A stretch of 22,429 nt of DNA from a virus: positions 1 through 22,429 of IMG/VR virus record IMGVR_UViG_3300009159_000354, one strand, 5' to 3'. The translations under genes and the position numbers were made by a program. Positions within the stretch are counted from its first letter, which is position 1, and each line of letters begins with the position of its first letter. Positions 1 to 8,607 of this stretch are shown here, one piece after another. Below the pieces are notes generated by a model. It was not told the DNA's origin, did not search any database, and saw nothing but the letters and a program-made list of their open reading frames with translations.

Positions 1-60
1 ACATTAGTAGGATCAGTGGTAATCAGCGCGGGCATTGATACTGTGCAGGTGACAGCGTGA
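1..60 (+). CDS. 3' end of a tail assembly protein (partial)
   Basis: The window opens inside a frame that stays open for 19 codons and stops with TGA at 58-60. Its last residues end in VQVTA. The stop overlaps the GTG start of the next gene as GTGA, the same coupling seen many times in this window, which argues for a real gene end. In lambda-like tails the gene just before gpJ is the tail assembly protein I (preceded by K), so that role is the natural guess from position. The fragment is too short to recognise by sequence. Confidence 0.55.
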   Translation, partial: TLVGSVVISAGIDTVQVTA

Positions 61-3000
61 GCACTTTAATTGCTGGCGCTGGCGGTGGCGGCGGAAAAGG
101 TGGCGGCAAAGCATACAACCCAACCACAGCACGGGATGGCCTTGATTCGGGTCAGTACGCCAAGGTTATTGACCTCATCAGCGAAGGCGAAATTGAAGGT
201 TTGAAGGACGGCCACAAGTCCATTTACATCAACAACACACCGTTACAAAACGCAGACGGAACCTACAACTTCCAAAACGTTTCGGTTTACACCACCAACG
301 GCACGCAAAACCAAGCCGCCATCCCCATTAGCAATGAAGTCAACAGCGAAATAGGAGTTCAAACGCCAGTACTTACTGGTCTGCCTGTTGTCAAATCAAT
401 AACTAGGGCAAATGTAGATGCGGCGCGCATTACAATTTCAATCCCCCAATTACAATCAATTAGCGACAAGGGCGACATCAACGGAACAAGCGTTCAATTA
501 CAAATAGCCCTGCAATATGCTGGCGGTGGTTTTACAACCGTTGTTGACGACACAATTTCTGGACGGACAGGTGACTTGTACCAGAAAGATTACATCGTTA
601 ATTTTACTGGATCAAGGCCAGTTGATATTCGCGTAACTCGCATAACACCTGATAGCGCAGACCCTAGGCTGACAAATGCTTTTAGCTGGGCTTCATACAC
701 CGAGATCACCTACGCAAAACTACGCTACCCCAACAGTGCGGTGGTTGGTCTGCGAATAGACGCTGAGCAATTTAATAACATTCCATCCCGCAGCTACCTG
801 GTTCGAGGTATTAAAGTACGCATTCCCAGTAATGCAACCGTTGATCCCATCAATGGCCGCTTAATTTATGCAGGAATGTGGGATGGTACGTTTGCTGCTG
901 CTGCTTGGACAACGGACCCTTGTTTTATACTTTATGATTTACTAACATCAACACGGTACGGATTCGGTGATTACATTCAAAATGCAACGCTAGATAAATG
1001 GGCATTTTATTCCGCGTCTCAGTACTCCAGTGCACTTGTTGACTCGGGGCGTCGAGCAGAAAACGGTTCCGTTATCTACGAGCCACGCTTCTCGTGTAAT
1101 GTCAACATCCAAACCCAAGAGGAAGCGTTCAAGTTAATCAATGATCTTGTTTCAGTATTTCGCGCTCAGGCGTACTGGAGCGCAGGCTCGTTGACGATCA
1201 GCCAGGACAAGCCATCTGATGCTGCTTATTTGTTTACGCTGGCCAATGTAATTGAAGGCGGTTTTACCTATCAAAACAGCAGCAAAAAAACCAGGGCTAC
1301 AGTTGCGGTGGTGTCGTACCTGGACCTTGGATATTACGATCCTGTCCAAACAAGATGGATTGACGGATCCAGGGAAGTTGCCTACGAAGCCGTAGAAGAT
1401 GCACCGGCCATTGCCAAATATGGCGTACTGACGACACAAGTTTCAGCTTTTGCCTGCACCTCTCGCGGTCAAGCCAACAGAATTGGCAAGTGGTTGCTGT
1501 TTGCCGAGAATTACGAATCTGAAACCGTTGCGTTTGTCACATCCCTTGACGCTGGTGTCATTGTCCGCCCTGGTCAGGTCATCGAGATTGCCGATCCCAT
1601 GCGCGCTGGATCCCGGCGTGGTGGACGCATCAGATCTGCAACGACAACAATCATCACAGTTGACGACGCCACATTCCTGACCACGGCCAACTCGCCAACA
1701 TTGTCCGTCATTTTGAGTGATGGATCTGTTCAAACACGAGCGGTTACAAACATCGCCGGCAATGCCATCACGGTTGGCAGTGCATTTACTTCTGCACCAC
1801 TTACCAATAGCATCTGGGTTTTTGAATCCACCGATCTACAGACCAGCACCTGGCGCGTACTTGGTGTAGCAGAACAGGAGCAAAGCCAGTATGCCATTAC
1901 GGCAATTGCCTATAACGCCACCAAATACGCCAACATTGAAGACGGCACACCGCTTCAATTTAGGGATACTACCAACCTTAACGAAATACCCGACGCCCCC
2001 ACGGATCTATCGTTCAATGAAGTTCTTTACACGAATCAAGCTGAGGTACGCTCAAAAATTATTGTCACCTGGAAGCCCGTTGTTGGCGTCAATCAATACG
2101 AAGTTCGCTGGCGCAAAGATTTAGACAACTGGACAATAAGCAAGCAACCATCTCTTGACTTTGAACTTCTTAACATAACGCCGGGTCTGTTTGACTTTAA
2201 GATTTACAGTCTTAATGCAGGCGGCAAACCGTCAACAACAGCACTCACGGGATCTATTGCCGCACTAGGCAAAACCGCACCGCCCAGTAATATCACAACA
2301 TTCAGCGCCACGCTGGATCCTGATGTCGGGGTCACACTGAACTGGGAGCCCATTACAGACCTCGACCTCCAAGGTTACGAAATCTGGCAAGGCGAATCAT
2401 GGGATAACGGCATCAAGCTTGGTCTATTTGCTGCCACCAGCAAAAAACTTGGATTGGTTGCACCTGGAACAACAACATGGTGGATCAAGGCCCTTGACAC
2501 CAGCGGCGTCTATAGCGAAACAGCAATTAGTGCATCACTCACAATTGTTGGCGCACCAGCACCGCGTGTTAACGGGCAGTTTGCCGGAGAGAATTTTATT
2601 CTGTCTTGGGATGCTGTAACCGGTGATTTAGCAACTGCTATTTACGATATCCGTTACGGAACAACTTCCGACACTTACGCAACAGCAATACTTTTGGGCA
2701 CCGTTAAAGCAACCACATTCACCACCAAATGGGATCCCAGTGGAGCACCGTTTGCCGGTACACGTCGGTTTTTTGTTGCGGCAGTTGATCTTAATGGAAC
2801 ATACGGAACTAGCAATTATGTTGACGCCGTTGTTATACCACCAACCCAGCCACAAATCGGCCAACAGGTTATTGACAACAATGTATTGCTGCAATGGAAC
2901 GACTGCACCCGGACATTGCCAATCAGTGTTTACGAACTGCGCAAGGGTGCAACCTGGGCAGGTGCCACGGTAATTGGCACCAAGCAAGGCAAGTTCACGA

Positions 3001-3824
3001 CCGTGTTTGAAACCGCATCAGGCACCTACACCTACTGGTTGGCAGGCATCGATTCTGCTGGCAATTACGGAACACCAGGCAGCATCTCCGCCCAAGTCAA
3101 CCAACCGCCTGATTACATACTCAAACTGGATCAGAACAGTACCTTCAGCGGCACAAAAACAAATCTTGCAACTGAAAGCGGCAAGCTATATGCCACCGTC
3201 AATACTACCGAGACGTGGCAATCACACTTCACTAGTCGTAGCTGGACCACACCACAAGATCAAATCACAGCAGGTTATGCCTACTACGCAATGCCAACCG
3301 AAAGCACAGGACAATACACAGAAACGATCGACTATGGCACACTGCTAGCGGGCACCAGGGTCAGCACCACAATGACATCAAACAACATTGTTGGTTCTGT
3401 TGCAGTCACTCCAGCAATCAGCGTTAAGAAATTTGTTGGTGATGCCTGGACTGTTTACGCAGGTGTTAGCTCAGTATTTGTTACAGACTTTCAATTTGTC
3501 CGCATTCAATATGATTTTGTAAGTACGGGTAACAACGACATTTTGGAAATTACCAACATCAACACCAAGTTGGACGCCAAGCTGCGTACCGACTCGGGCA
3601 GTGGTACTGCCAACTCAGGCGATAGCGGCGGCACGACCGTAACCTTCAACATCCCATTTATCGACGTTGACAGCATCAGCGTGACAGCCGCTGGCACCAG
3701 TGCTGTCATTGCAATCTATGATTTTGTTGACGTACCCAATCCGACCACGTTCAAAGTGCTTCTCTACAACACATCAGGTAGTAGAGTAAGCGGAGGATTT
3801 AGCTGGAGCGCACGAGGCGTTTAA
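57..3824 (+). CDS. Tail tip / host-specificity protein, lambda gpJ-like, with fibronectin type III domains
   Basis: This 1255-residue protein should form the distal tail tip that contacts the host and starts DNA injection. The N-terminus has the glycine/lysine-rich stretch typical of gpJ proteins (residues about 7-17), followed by the family signature VIDLISEGEIEGL near residue 40 and SIYINNTPLQNADGTYNF. Residues up to about 630 are the conserved core. From about 645 to 1020 there are about four fibronectin III-like repeats, beginning near PDAPTDLSF, APPSNITTF, APAPRVNGQF and QPQIGQQ, each with a conserved Trp in a W-x-x-strand. Residues 1030-1255 form a variable C-terminal region likely involved in receptor contact. 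The GTG start overlaps the upstream stop (GTGA), and the next gene's ATG follows the stop directly. Length is close to lambda gpJ (about 1130 residues). The family call is strong; receptor binding is inferred. Confidence 0.93.
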   Translation: MSTLIAGAGGGGGKGGGKAYNPTTARDGLDSGQYAKVIDLISEGEIEGLKDGHKSIYINNTPLQNADGTYNFQNVSVYTTNGTQNQAAIPISNEVNSEIGVQTPVLTGLPVVKSITRANVDAARITISIPQLQSISDKGDINGTSVQLQIALQYAGGGFTTVVDDTISGRTGDLYQKDYIVNFTGSRPVDIRVTRITPDSADPRLTNAFSWASYTEITYAKLRYPNSAVVGLRIDAEQFNNIPSRSYLVRGIKVRIPSNATVDPINGRLIYAGMWDGTFAAAAWTTDPCFILYDLLTSTRYGFGDYIQNATLDKWAFYSASQYSSALVDSGRRAENGSVIYEPRFSCNVNIQTQEEAFKLINDLVSVFRAQAYWSAGSLTISQDKPSDAAYLFTLANVIEGGFTYQNSSKKTRATVAVVSYLDLGYYDPVQTRWIDGSREVAYEAVEDAPAIAKYGVLTTQVSAFACTSRGQANRIGKWLLFAENYESETVAFVTSLDAGVIVRPGQVIEIADPMRAGSRRGGRIRSATTTIITVDDATFLTTANSPTLSVILSDGSVQTRAVTNIAGNAITVGSAFTSAPLTNSIWVFESTDLQTSTWRVLGVAEQEQSQYAITAIAYNATKYANIEDGTPLQFRDTTNLNEIPDAPTDLSFNEVLYTNQAEVRSKIIVTWKPVVGVNQYEVRWRKDLDNWTISKQPSLDFELLNITPGLFDFKIYSLNAGGKPSTTALTGSIAALGKTAPPSNITTFSATLDPDVGVTLNWEPITDLDLQGYEIWQGESWDNGIKLGLFAATSKKLGLVAPGTTTWWIKALDTSGVYSETAISASLTIVGAPAPRVNGQFAGENFILSWDAVTGDLATAIYDIRYGTTSDTYATAILLGTVKATTFTTKWDPSGAPFAGTRRFFVAAVDLNGTYGTSNYVDAVVIPPTQPQIGQQVIDNNVLLQWNDCTRTLPISVYELRKGATWAGATVIGTKQGKFTTVFETASGTYTYWLAGIDSAGNYGTPGSISAQVNQPPDYILKLDQNSTFSGTKTNLATESGKLYATVNTTETWQSHFTSRSWTTPQDQITAGYAYYAMPTESTGQYTETIDYGTLLAGTRVSTTMTSNNIVGSVAVTPAISVKKFVGDAWTVYAGVSSVFVTDFQFVRIQYDFVSTGNNDILEITNINTKLDAKLRTDSGSGTANSGDSGGTTVTFNIPFIDVDSISVTAAGTSAVIAIYDFVDVPNPTTFKVLLYNTSGSRVSGGFSWSARGV

Positions 3825-5438
3825 ATGGCTGACTGGTCCCTGCCAACGCTTAGCAGCACCTACACCAATTTTTTGGCTGAGGTCAAAAGCCGCGACACCG
3901 ACTTGGCGTTGCAGTTTGATGGCACGACCAGCACCAACATCCCAACGGGTGCAATTCGCTGGACCGGTGCATCCAACACGTGGCAAAAGTGGACGGGCAG
4001 CGCCTGGGGCGCACTGTCAAGCACGTTTGCGTTCCCAGCAATTTCAGTCACCGGCACCGCCGCCGCCCAATACTTTTCCGTCAATGCCACAGGTACGGCT
4101 GGCAGCGTTGCCAACGGGATCTTTTCGCCAGCAAGCAACACGCTGGGGTTAACGACCAACTCAACATCACGGATTCACATCGGCAGCTCGGGCGATGTGG
4201 GAATTGGAACAACGTCCCCTGGCTATCGGCTCGACGTTCAAGGTGGCAATGCAAGAGTATTTGCTGGCGGCGCTGGCACATCAATCGAGGTTGGCGTTGG
4301 AACAAGCGGCAACCAATACGCTAACCTTGATTTAGTTGGTGATACAACCTACACGGATTATGGTCTACGGCTAATTCGAGATAACGGTGGGGCCAATAGT
4401 ACTGCCAGCATCAGGCATCGCGGTACCGGTGCTTTTGTAGTTGCGGCTGAAGAGGCAGCGCGAATCACGTTTGCAACCAGCAACCTCGACCGGATGACGG
4501 TCGGAGCAGACGGCAATGTGGGCCTTGGTACGACCGCCCCAGCTACAAGTCTGGATGTCCGTTTTCCCTCCGCAAGTGGAACCACTGGCAACATACGCAT
4601 CGCCCCATCCACAGCAGGGCAAGCCCGCTACCACCTCTATAACAATGGAGCAACTGCCGAATGGTTGCTTGGTCAAAAAACAAGCACTGACCATGCTTTT
4701 AAACTATCTAAATCTGTTGCTGGAACCGAAGTTGATTACATTACTGTTGACACTATAGGCCGCGTAGGCATTAGTACCATTACTCCCGGCTATCAACTTG
4801 ACGTTCAAGGAGGTGGCGCACGAATTCTTAATCAAGGTGGTAGCTCCACCATTGAATTAGGCCAAGGGACAACAACCAGCCAATACGCCTTTGTCGATTT
4901 AGTTGGTGACACAACCTATACAGATTATGGGTTGAGAGTTATGCGGGGTGATTCGGGCGCCAACACATCGTCGTTCGTAACTCACCGTGGGACAGGTGAT
5001 TTATTGTTGCAAACAGAAGATGCCGCCGCAATCTCTCTCCGCACTGCGAATACTGAGCGGTTCAGAATCGGGAGCGATGGAGCGCAATCATCTGTCATCC
5101 CAAGCGGTTCTACCCTTTATCCGCAGTTTGGCTGTCGGGCATGGGTAAATTTCAATGGCACTTTCGCATCAAGTCCATTTACCATTGCAAATGGTGGCAT
5201 TCGCGGAGCCGGAAACGTAAGTAGCGTTACCGATAACGGCACTGGGGATTACACTGTAAACTTTACAACTGCAATGCCGGATGCAAATTATGCAACAACA
5301 GCTTCCTTGGAGCAAGATGGAAGGGATAACTGGTGTACAATTAGTACTTTAACAACCACTTCATTTAAGGTGTACTCGAAAGATATTTCATTCAATTTTG
5401 AAGACTCGCCTACTGTCTGCGCATCTGTATTCCGCTAA
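3825..5438 (+). CDS. Tail fibre-like protein with duplicated VGIG units
   Basis: A 537-residue protein beginning MADWSLPTLSSTYTNFLAEVK, an N-terminus I recall from cyanophage fibre proteins and likely the virion attachment end. The middle carries repeats with the fibre signature (G-x-VGIGTTSPGYxLDVQGG), once at about residue 123, a shorter copy at about 230 and a third at about 312. The C-terminal 100 residues (CRAWVNFNG, then NVSSVTDNGTGDYTVNFTTAMPDANYATT) match a common phage fibre tip domain. No chaperone-type S74 peptidase motif is seen at the C-terminus. It follows the tail tip gene with no gap and no strong Shine-Dalgarno sequence. The likely role is host recognition or a side fibre; the specific receptor cannot be told from sequence. 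Confidence 0.85.
   Translation: MADWSLPTLSSTYTNFLAEVKSRDTDLALQFDGTTSTNIPTGAIRWTGASNTWQKWTGSAWGALSSTFAFPAISVTGTAAAQYFSVNATGTAGSVANGIFSPASNTLGLTTNSTSRIHIGSSGDVGIGTTSPGYRLDVQGGNARVFAGGAGTSIEVGVGTSGNQYANLDLVGDTTYTDYGLRLIRDNGGANSTASIRHRGTGAFVVAAEEAARITFATSNLDRMTVGADGNVGLGTTAPATSLDVRFPSASGTTGNIRIAPSTAGQARYHLYNNGATAEWLLGQKTSTDHAFKLSKSVAGTEVDYITVDTIGRVGISTITPGYQLDVQGGGARILNQGGSSTIELGQGTTTSQYAFVDLVGDTTYTDYGLRVMRGDSGANTSSFVTHRGTGDLLLQTEDAAAISLRTANTERFRIGSDGAQSSVIPSGSTLYPQFGCRAWVNFNGTFASSPFTIANGGIRGAGNVSSVTDNGTGDYTVNFTTAMPDANYATTASLEQDGRDNWCTISTLTTTSFKVYSKDISFNFEDSPTVCASVFR
4191..5081 (+). repeat. Two 108-codon direct repeat units inside the fibre gene
   Basis: Positions 4191-4514 and 4758-5081 encode two units of equal length (108 codons, offset 567 bp). 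Both open with G-x-VGI-(T)-PGY-x-LDVQGG, share LVGDTTYTDYGLR in the middle, HRGTG after it, and close with a (D/E)R-x-x-(V/I)G-x-DG turn. At DNA level the match is patchy, with long shared stretches around 4336-4365 and 4903-4932, so this is an older or selected duplication. Confidence 0.8.
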
Positions 5439-5444
5439 CTCATC

Positions 5445-5693
5445 ATGACAAACGCAATTATCTACCCCCAAGACAACGGCACCATCGCCATTGTCATCCC
5501 AACTGGTGAACTTCCTATCGAGGACGTTGCCCAAAAGGACGTTCCCGCAGGCATCCCCTACCTGCTGATCGATGCTGCGGACATCCCAGCGGATCGGACA
5601 TTCCGTGGCGCCTGGGAAGCTGACTTCAGCAACCCTGACGGTCACGGCATCGGTGCTGATGCTTACTTTGCTGCCCTAGAGGCCGACCAATGA
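5445..5693 (+). CDS. Small conserved phage protein after the fibre gene
   Basis: An 82-residue acidic protein (MTNAIIYPQDNG, then PTGELPIEDVAQKDVPAG, then FRGAWEADF). I recall similar short proteins next to fibre genes in cyanophages, where they are usually left unnamed. It has no membrane segment and no catalytic motif. It starts 6 nt after the fibre stop and its own stop overlaps the next gene's ATG (ATGA at 5690-5693), so the pair is probably translated together. A role as fibre assembly or accessory protein is inferred from position only. Confidence 0.75.
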   Translation: MTNAIIYPQDNGTIAIVIPTGELPIEDVAQKDVPAGIPYLLIDAADIPADRTFRGAWEADFSNPDGHGIGADAYFAALEADQ

Positions 5694-5923
5694 TCACCAT
5701 CAACATGGACAAGGCCAAGACCATCGGCCATCAACTGCGCCGCGCTCAACGGGAGGTTGAGTTTGCACCGCTTGACGCGATCATCAGCAAGCAGATTCCT
5801 GGTGCTGACGCTGCTAAAGCTGAAGAGACGCGCCAGGCCATCCGTAACAAGTACGCACTTGTGCAAGATGCCATTGATGATGCCGACACTGCGGATAAAA
5901 TCAAGGTAGCCCTTGACATCTAA
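5690..5923 (+). CDS. Small helical tail-fibre-associated protein
   Basis: A 77-residue, mostly helical protein (MITINMDKAKTIGHQLRRAQREVEFAPLD in segments, then QIPGADAAKAEETRQAIRNKYA). The pattern of an N-terminal MITIN-DKAK strand, a charged helix, P-D-x-x-I-x-KQIPG and a second helix recurs in small proteins beside phage fibre and baseplate genes, some annotated as tail assembly proteins. It overlaps the previous gene by 4 nt. After its stop there is a 29-nt gap with a good ribosome site for the next fibre, so it ends a small translational block. Confidence 0.75.
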   Translation: MITINMDKAKTIGHQLRRAQREVEFAPLDAIISKQIPGADAAKAEETRQAIRNKYALVQDAIDDADTADKIKVALDI

Positions 5924-5942
5924 AACTAGACTGTCATTACGC

Positions 5943-5948
5943 AAGGAG
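5943..5948 (+). promoter_or_regulatory. Strong Shine-Dalgarno site for the second fibre gene
   Basis: AAGGAG lies 4 nt before the ATG at 5953. It is one of very few near-perfect Shine-Dalgarno sequences in the window and fixes the start of the 481-residue fibre. Confidence 0.7.
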
Positions 5949-5952
5949 TCTT

Positions 5953-7398
5953 ATGGCTAACCGCAGAATCACGGATCTTACGGCACTGACAGCACCAGCG
6001 ACTGGTGACCTGTTGCCAATTGTTGACATCAGTGAGGCCGCAGCAGCCGATAAAAACAAGAAGATCACCTATGGCGAACTACTTGCCAGTGCGCCAGCCG
6101 GTTCAGCAGCCGCGCCAAGCTTTAGTTTTGATTCAGACCCAAATTCAGGGCTGTATTTGGCAGGTGCTGACCAAGTAGCTATTAGCACTGGTGGCACGGG
6201 ACGTTTGTTTATTACTCCGGCAGGTAATGTAGGAATTGGCAATAGCAGCCCTAGTTACACGCTAGATGTTAATGGACAAATTAGAGGTGTTGGCAGCGCC
6301 TCTGCGCTACGTGCTTCAAATGGCTCAGGTAGTGGACAAACAAGTATTGGTTTAATCAGAGAAGGTGCTCCTACTGATCAAAAAACATGGGAAATTTTCA
6401 CCGGGTCAAGCGGAGAATTTTTAATTCGCACAATTAGCGATTCATACGCGAGCGGTCAAGACGTTTTTGTTGTTTACCGTGGATCAGGCGTCGGCGTTGA
6501 TAATGTTAGGCTGCACACCAACGGATCTGAACGCCTACGCATCGACAGCTCCGGCCGCGTAGGGATTGGGACTAGTAGTCCTAACTACACACTAGATCTT
6601 AACAGTGGAGGAGTAACTCCCGCACAGATTAGTACAACAGCAAACTGGAATTTCCCCGGTTTTATATTGCGGCGCAACGCTTCAAATGTAACAACAGCAA
6701 AAATGCTGAGCATGATGCTGCAAGGTGATACTGATAGTGACACTACTCTTACCAACCACCTTAATATCTGGGGCACTTATAGCGCAGCTCCAACTACCGG
6801 TTCAACAACTGCTGGACTTAGCGGTGTCATGAACCTTGGAGCGCCGTCTGGTATTGCGCTGCATGTTAATAACTCTGAACGCCTACGCATCAACTCCAGT
6901 GGCGTACTGTTACTAGGGACGTCTAGTGGCAGGGCTTCAAGGCTTAACACTATCAGTTTTAGCTCTGTTCTCCAAATTGAATCAAACACTGAAGCCGCTC
7001 AGTCTGTAACAAGATGGTCGGCGAGTAATGACAGCGGTAGACTACACATCCAGAAAGGTCGTGGAACTATTGCGGCTCCTACGATAGTCTTAGATAATGA
7101 TTTCCTAGGCGAACTTAGTTTTAGCGGCTACGACGGCGCAAATATGTCAAATGGCGCCCGCATCAGCGCCCAAGTAGACGGCACTCCGGGCACTGACGAC
7201 ATGCCAGGCCGCCTGGTGTTCTCCACCACTGCTGATGGTGCTTCAAGTCCTACTGAGCGGATGAGGATTAAGTCCACTGGCATCATCAACTTCTCCAACG
7301 CCCCCACCTACGCCGACAACACCGCTGCCACCGCTGGCGGACTTGCTGTTGGCGATGTCTATAGGACTTCCACAGGTCAGCTAATGATCCGTTATTGA
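5953..7398 (+). CDS. Second tail fibre-like protein with VGIG repeats
   Basis: A 481-residue protein starting MANRRITDLTALTAPATGD and LLPIVDISEAAAADKNKKIT, an N-terminal module I recall from many cyanophage fibres. Repeats of the GNVGIGxSSPxYTLDVNG type occur near residues 94 and 200, each preceded by an (S/N)ERLRI(D/N)SSG turn, and a decayed third copy lies near 310 (SERLRINSSGVLLLG). The C-terminus ends with a short GGLAVGDVYRTSTGQLMIRY tail, also common in this fibre class. It shares the VGIG architecture but not the N-terminus with the fibre at 3825-5438, so the two are partial paralogues with different attachment ends. The start is supported by the AAGGAG just upstream. Likely a virion surface fibre. 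Confidence 0.85.
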   Translation: MANRRITDLTALTAPATGDLLPIVDISEAAAADKNKKITYGELLASAPAGSAAAPSFSFDSDPNSGLYLAGADQVAISTGGTGRLFITPAGNVGIGNSSPSYTLDVNGQIRGVGSASALRASNGSGSGQTSIGLIREGAPTDQKTWEIFTGSSGEFLIRTISDSYASGQDVFVVYRGSGVGVDNVRLHTNGSERLRIDSSGRVGIGTSSPNYTLDLNSGGVTPAQISTTANWNFPGFILRRNASNVTTAKMLSMMLQGDTDSDTTLTNHLNIWGTYSAAPTTGSTTAGLSGVMNLGAPSGIALHVNNSERLRINSSGVLLLGTSSGRASRLNTISFSSVLQIESNTEAAQSVTRWSASNDSGRLHIQKGRGTIAAPTIVLDNDFLGELSFSGYDGANMSNGARISAQVDGTPGTDDMPGRLVFSTTADGASSPTERMRIKSTGIINFSNAPTYADNTAATAGGLAVGDVYRTSTGQLMIRY

Positions 7399-7455
7399 TC
7401 AGTGCGTAGCCAACCAGTTGCGCCCACACCTACACTGCACAAAACACTTCAAGCC

Positions 7456-7788
7456 ATGGCCAAAGCTACTAAAACCACTGCAACACCAACGACTGCAATC
7501 ACCTGGGCTATTGCTCAATTGGAACGTCAGACCGCTGACGGCTTTGTTTTTCACGCTCACTGGACAACTAATGCGCGTGATGGTTCCTATTCAGCAGCAG
7601 CCTATGGCTCAATCGGTTTGGAGCGTCCCGAGAACCTGATACCTTTCGCAGACCTCACCGAAAGCTTAGTGGTCGGTTGGGTAAAAGATACCCTCGGTAA
7701 AGAAAAAGTCGAGCAGGTGGAAGCCGCCTTACAGGAACAAATTGACCAGAAACGCACTCCCACCCAAGCCGCTGGCGTCCCCTGGTAA
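7456..7788 (+). CDS. Small phage protein, DUF7936-like
   Basis: The frame is open from a GTG at 7402, but the ATG at 7456 (MAKATKTTATPTT) gives the better start because the preceding 18 residues look unconserved. The product is then 110 residues. The core (ITWAIAQLERQTADGFVFHAHWTT, ARDGSYSAAAYGSIGL in segments) fits the DUF7936 pattern of a short beta domain with V-F-x-AHW and a later helix (LTESLVVGWVKDTLG) ending in W. Proteins of this type are frequent near phage structural genes and are unassigned in function. It lies between fibre genes, so a virion or assembly role is inferred. No strong ribosome site is seen for either start. Confidence 0.75.
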   Translation: MAKATKTTATPTTAITWAIAQLERQTADGFVFHAHWTTNARDGSYSAAAYGSIGLERPENLIPFADLTESLVVGWVKDTLGKEKVEQVEAALQEQIDQKRTPTQAAGVPW

Positions 7789-7791
7789 GCC

Positions 7792-7929
7792 ATGGCAGTA
7801 CGTGCAAAGGCTGGTGCGTCACACATCATCCACCAGCCTGGTCGGCCAAAGCTGACCAACCAAGGCCAAGGCAAACGATCACGTCCCAACCATGGCCGAA
7901 AAAAGCGCCGTGGCCAAGGCAAAGGCTAG
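7792..7929 (+). CDS. 45-residue very basic small protein
   Basis: A short frame begins MAVRAKAGASHIIHQPGRPK 3 nt after the previous stop, at an ATG in good context, and ends in GRKKRRGQGKG with TAG at 7927-7929. About one third of residues are Lys, Arg or His. The closing pattern of GRPK, then a Gln/Gly/Lys stretch, then RKKxRGQGK is one I recall from tiny basic proteins of T4-like and other cyanophages next to structural genes. The function is unknown; a nucleic-acid-binding or virion-packed peptide is possible. It fills an otherwise unexplained gap between 7788 and 7939, which supports it being real. Confidence 0.65.
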   Translation: MAVRAKAGASHIIHQPGRPKLTNQGQGKRSRPNHGRKKRRGQGKG

Positions 7930-7938
7930 ACTGTCACC

Positions 7939-8277
7939 ATGGCAGTAACTCCTGGCACATATAACATCAGCCTGCAACGCCGGGCGGATTACAGCGTCAC
8001 GCTTCAGTTCAAGGACAGCACTGGTGCAGCCATCAACCTGACCGGTTGGACGGTTGCTGCCCAAGCGTGGAATCAGGATCGCACAACAAAATACGCTGAC
8101 TTTACCGTTACCTATACCAACCGCAGTACAGGAACCATTGCCATTGCATTAACAAGTGTTCAAACAACGACCTTATCCAACGAAGCATATTACGACGTAT
8201 TGCTTACAAACGGTAGCGGCCTCAAAGAGTATTACCTTGAAGGCATTATCTATGTATCAGAAGGTTACACAGCATGA
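7939..8277 (+). CDS. Small virion structural protein, Ig/baseplate-like
   Basis: A 112-residue beta-rich protein (MAVTPGTYNISLQRRADYSV, then LTGWTVAAQAWNQDR, then ATGTIAIALT-like strand). The pattern of a GTYN strand, an RRADYSV-LQFKDS strand and a D-L-TGWT turn is typical of small phage appendage proteins that resemble the N-terminal domain of baseplate upper proteins. It overlaps the next gene by 4 nt (ATGA at 8274-8277). The likely role is an adaptor or fibre component on the virion; this is inferred from fold pattern and neighbours. Confidence 0.72.
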   Translation: MAVTPGTYNISLQRRADYSVTLQFKDSTGAAINLTGWTVAAQAWNQDRTTKYADFTVTYTNRSTGTIAIALTSVQTTTLSNEAYYDVLLTNGSGLKEYYLEGIIYVSEGYTA

Positions 8278-8606
8278 CAACAGTTAACGTCACTTCTGTA
8301 ACCAATACGGTAACCGTAACTGAAAACGGCACTAGCGCCGTTGTGACGGTTCCCGTCACCTCAACCGTAACTGCAACGAGTGTTGGACCTCAAGGTCCAA
8401 AAGGGGATGTAGGTGCAGCTTACGATTTCGTTCAGTCCAGCTCGTCAGCTACCTGGACCATTAACCACAATCTTGGTTACAAACCCGGCGTTGACGTCTA
8501 CGACAGTGGTAGTCAGCAGATTCAAGCTGAGGTGTCACATACAAGCATCAACCAAACAGTTATCCTATTAACAGTATCCACCGCTGGTTTTGCGAGGTTG
8601 ACCTGA
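8274..8606 (+). CDS. Short fibre protein with a collagen-like GPQGPKGD turn
   Basis: A 110-residue protein. The first 35 residues are a Thr/Val-rich beta stretch, followed by GPQGPKGD (two Gly-X-Y triplets and a start of the third), the shortest form of a collagen-like hinge seen in many phage fibres. Residues about 50-110 form a small domain (SSATWTINHNLGYKPGVDVYD) that I recall as a trimeric tip domain in phage fibres. It is coupled to the gene before by ATGA and lies 1 nt before the next gene. The likely role is a small fibre or fibre tip. Confidence 0.75.
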   Translation: MTTVNVTSVTNTVTVTENGTSAVVTVPVTSTVTATSVGPQGPKGDVGAAYDFVQSSSSATWTINHNLGYKPGVDVYDSGSQQIQAEVSHTSINQTVILLTVSTAGFARLT

Positions 8607-8607
8607 C

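Noticed and set aside
4191-5081. Fibre repeats as a CRISPR-like or mobile repeat
   Set aside because: They are in-frame protein modules of a known fibre type with no short spacer pattern.
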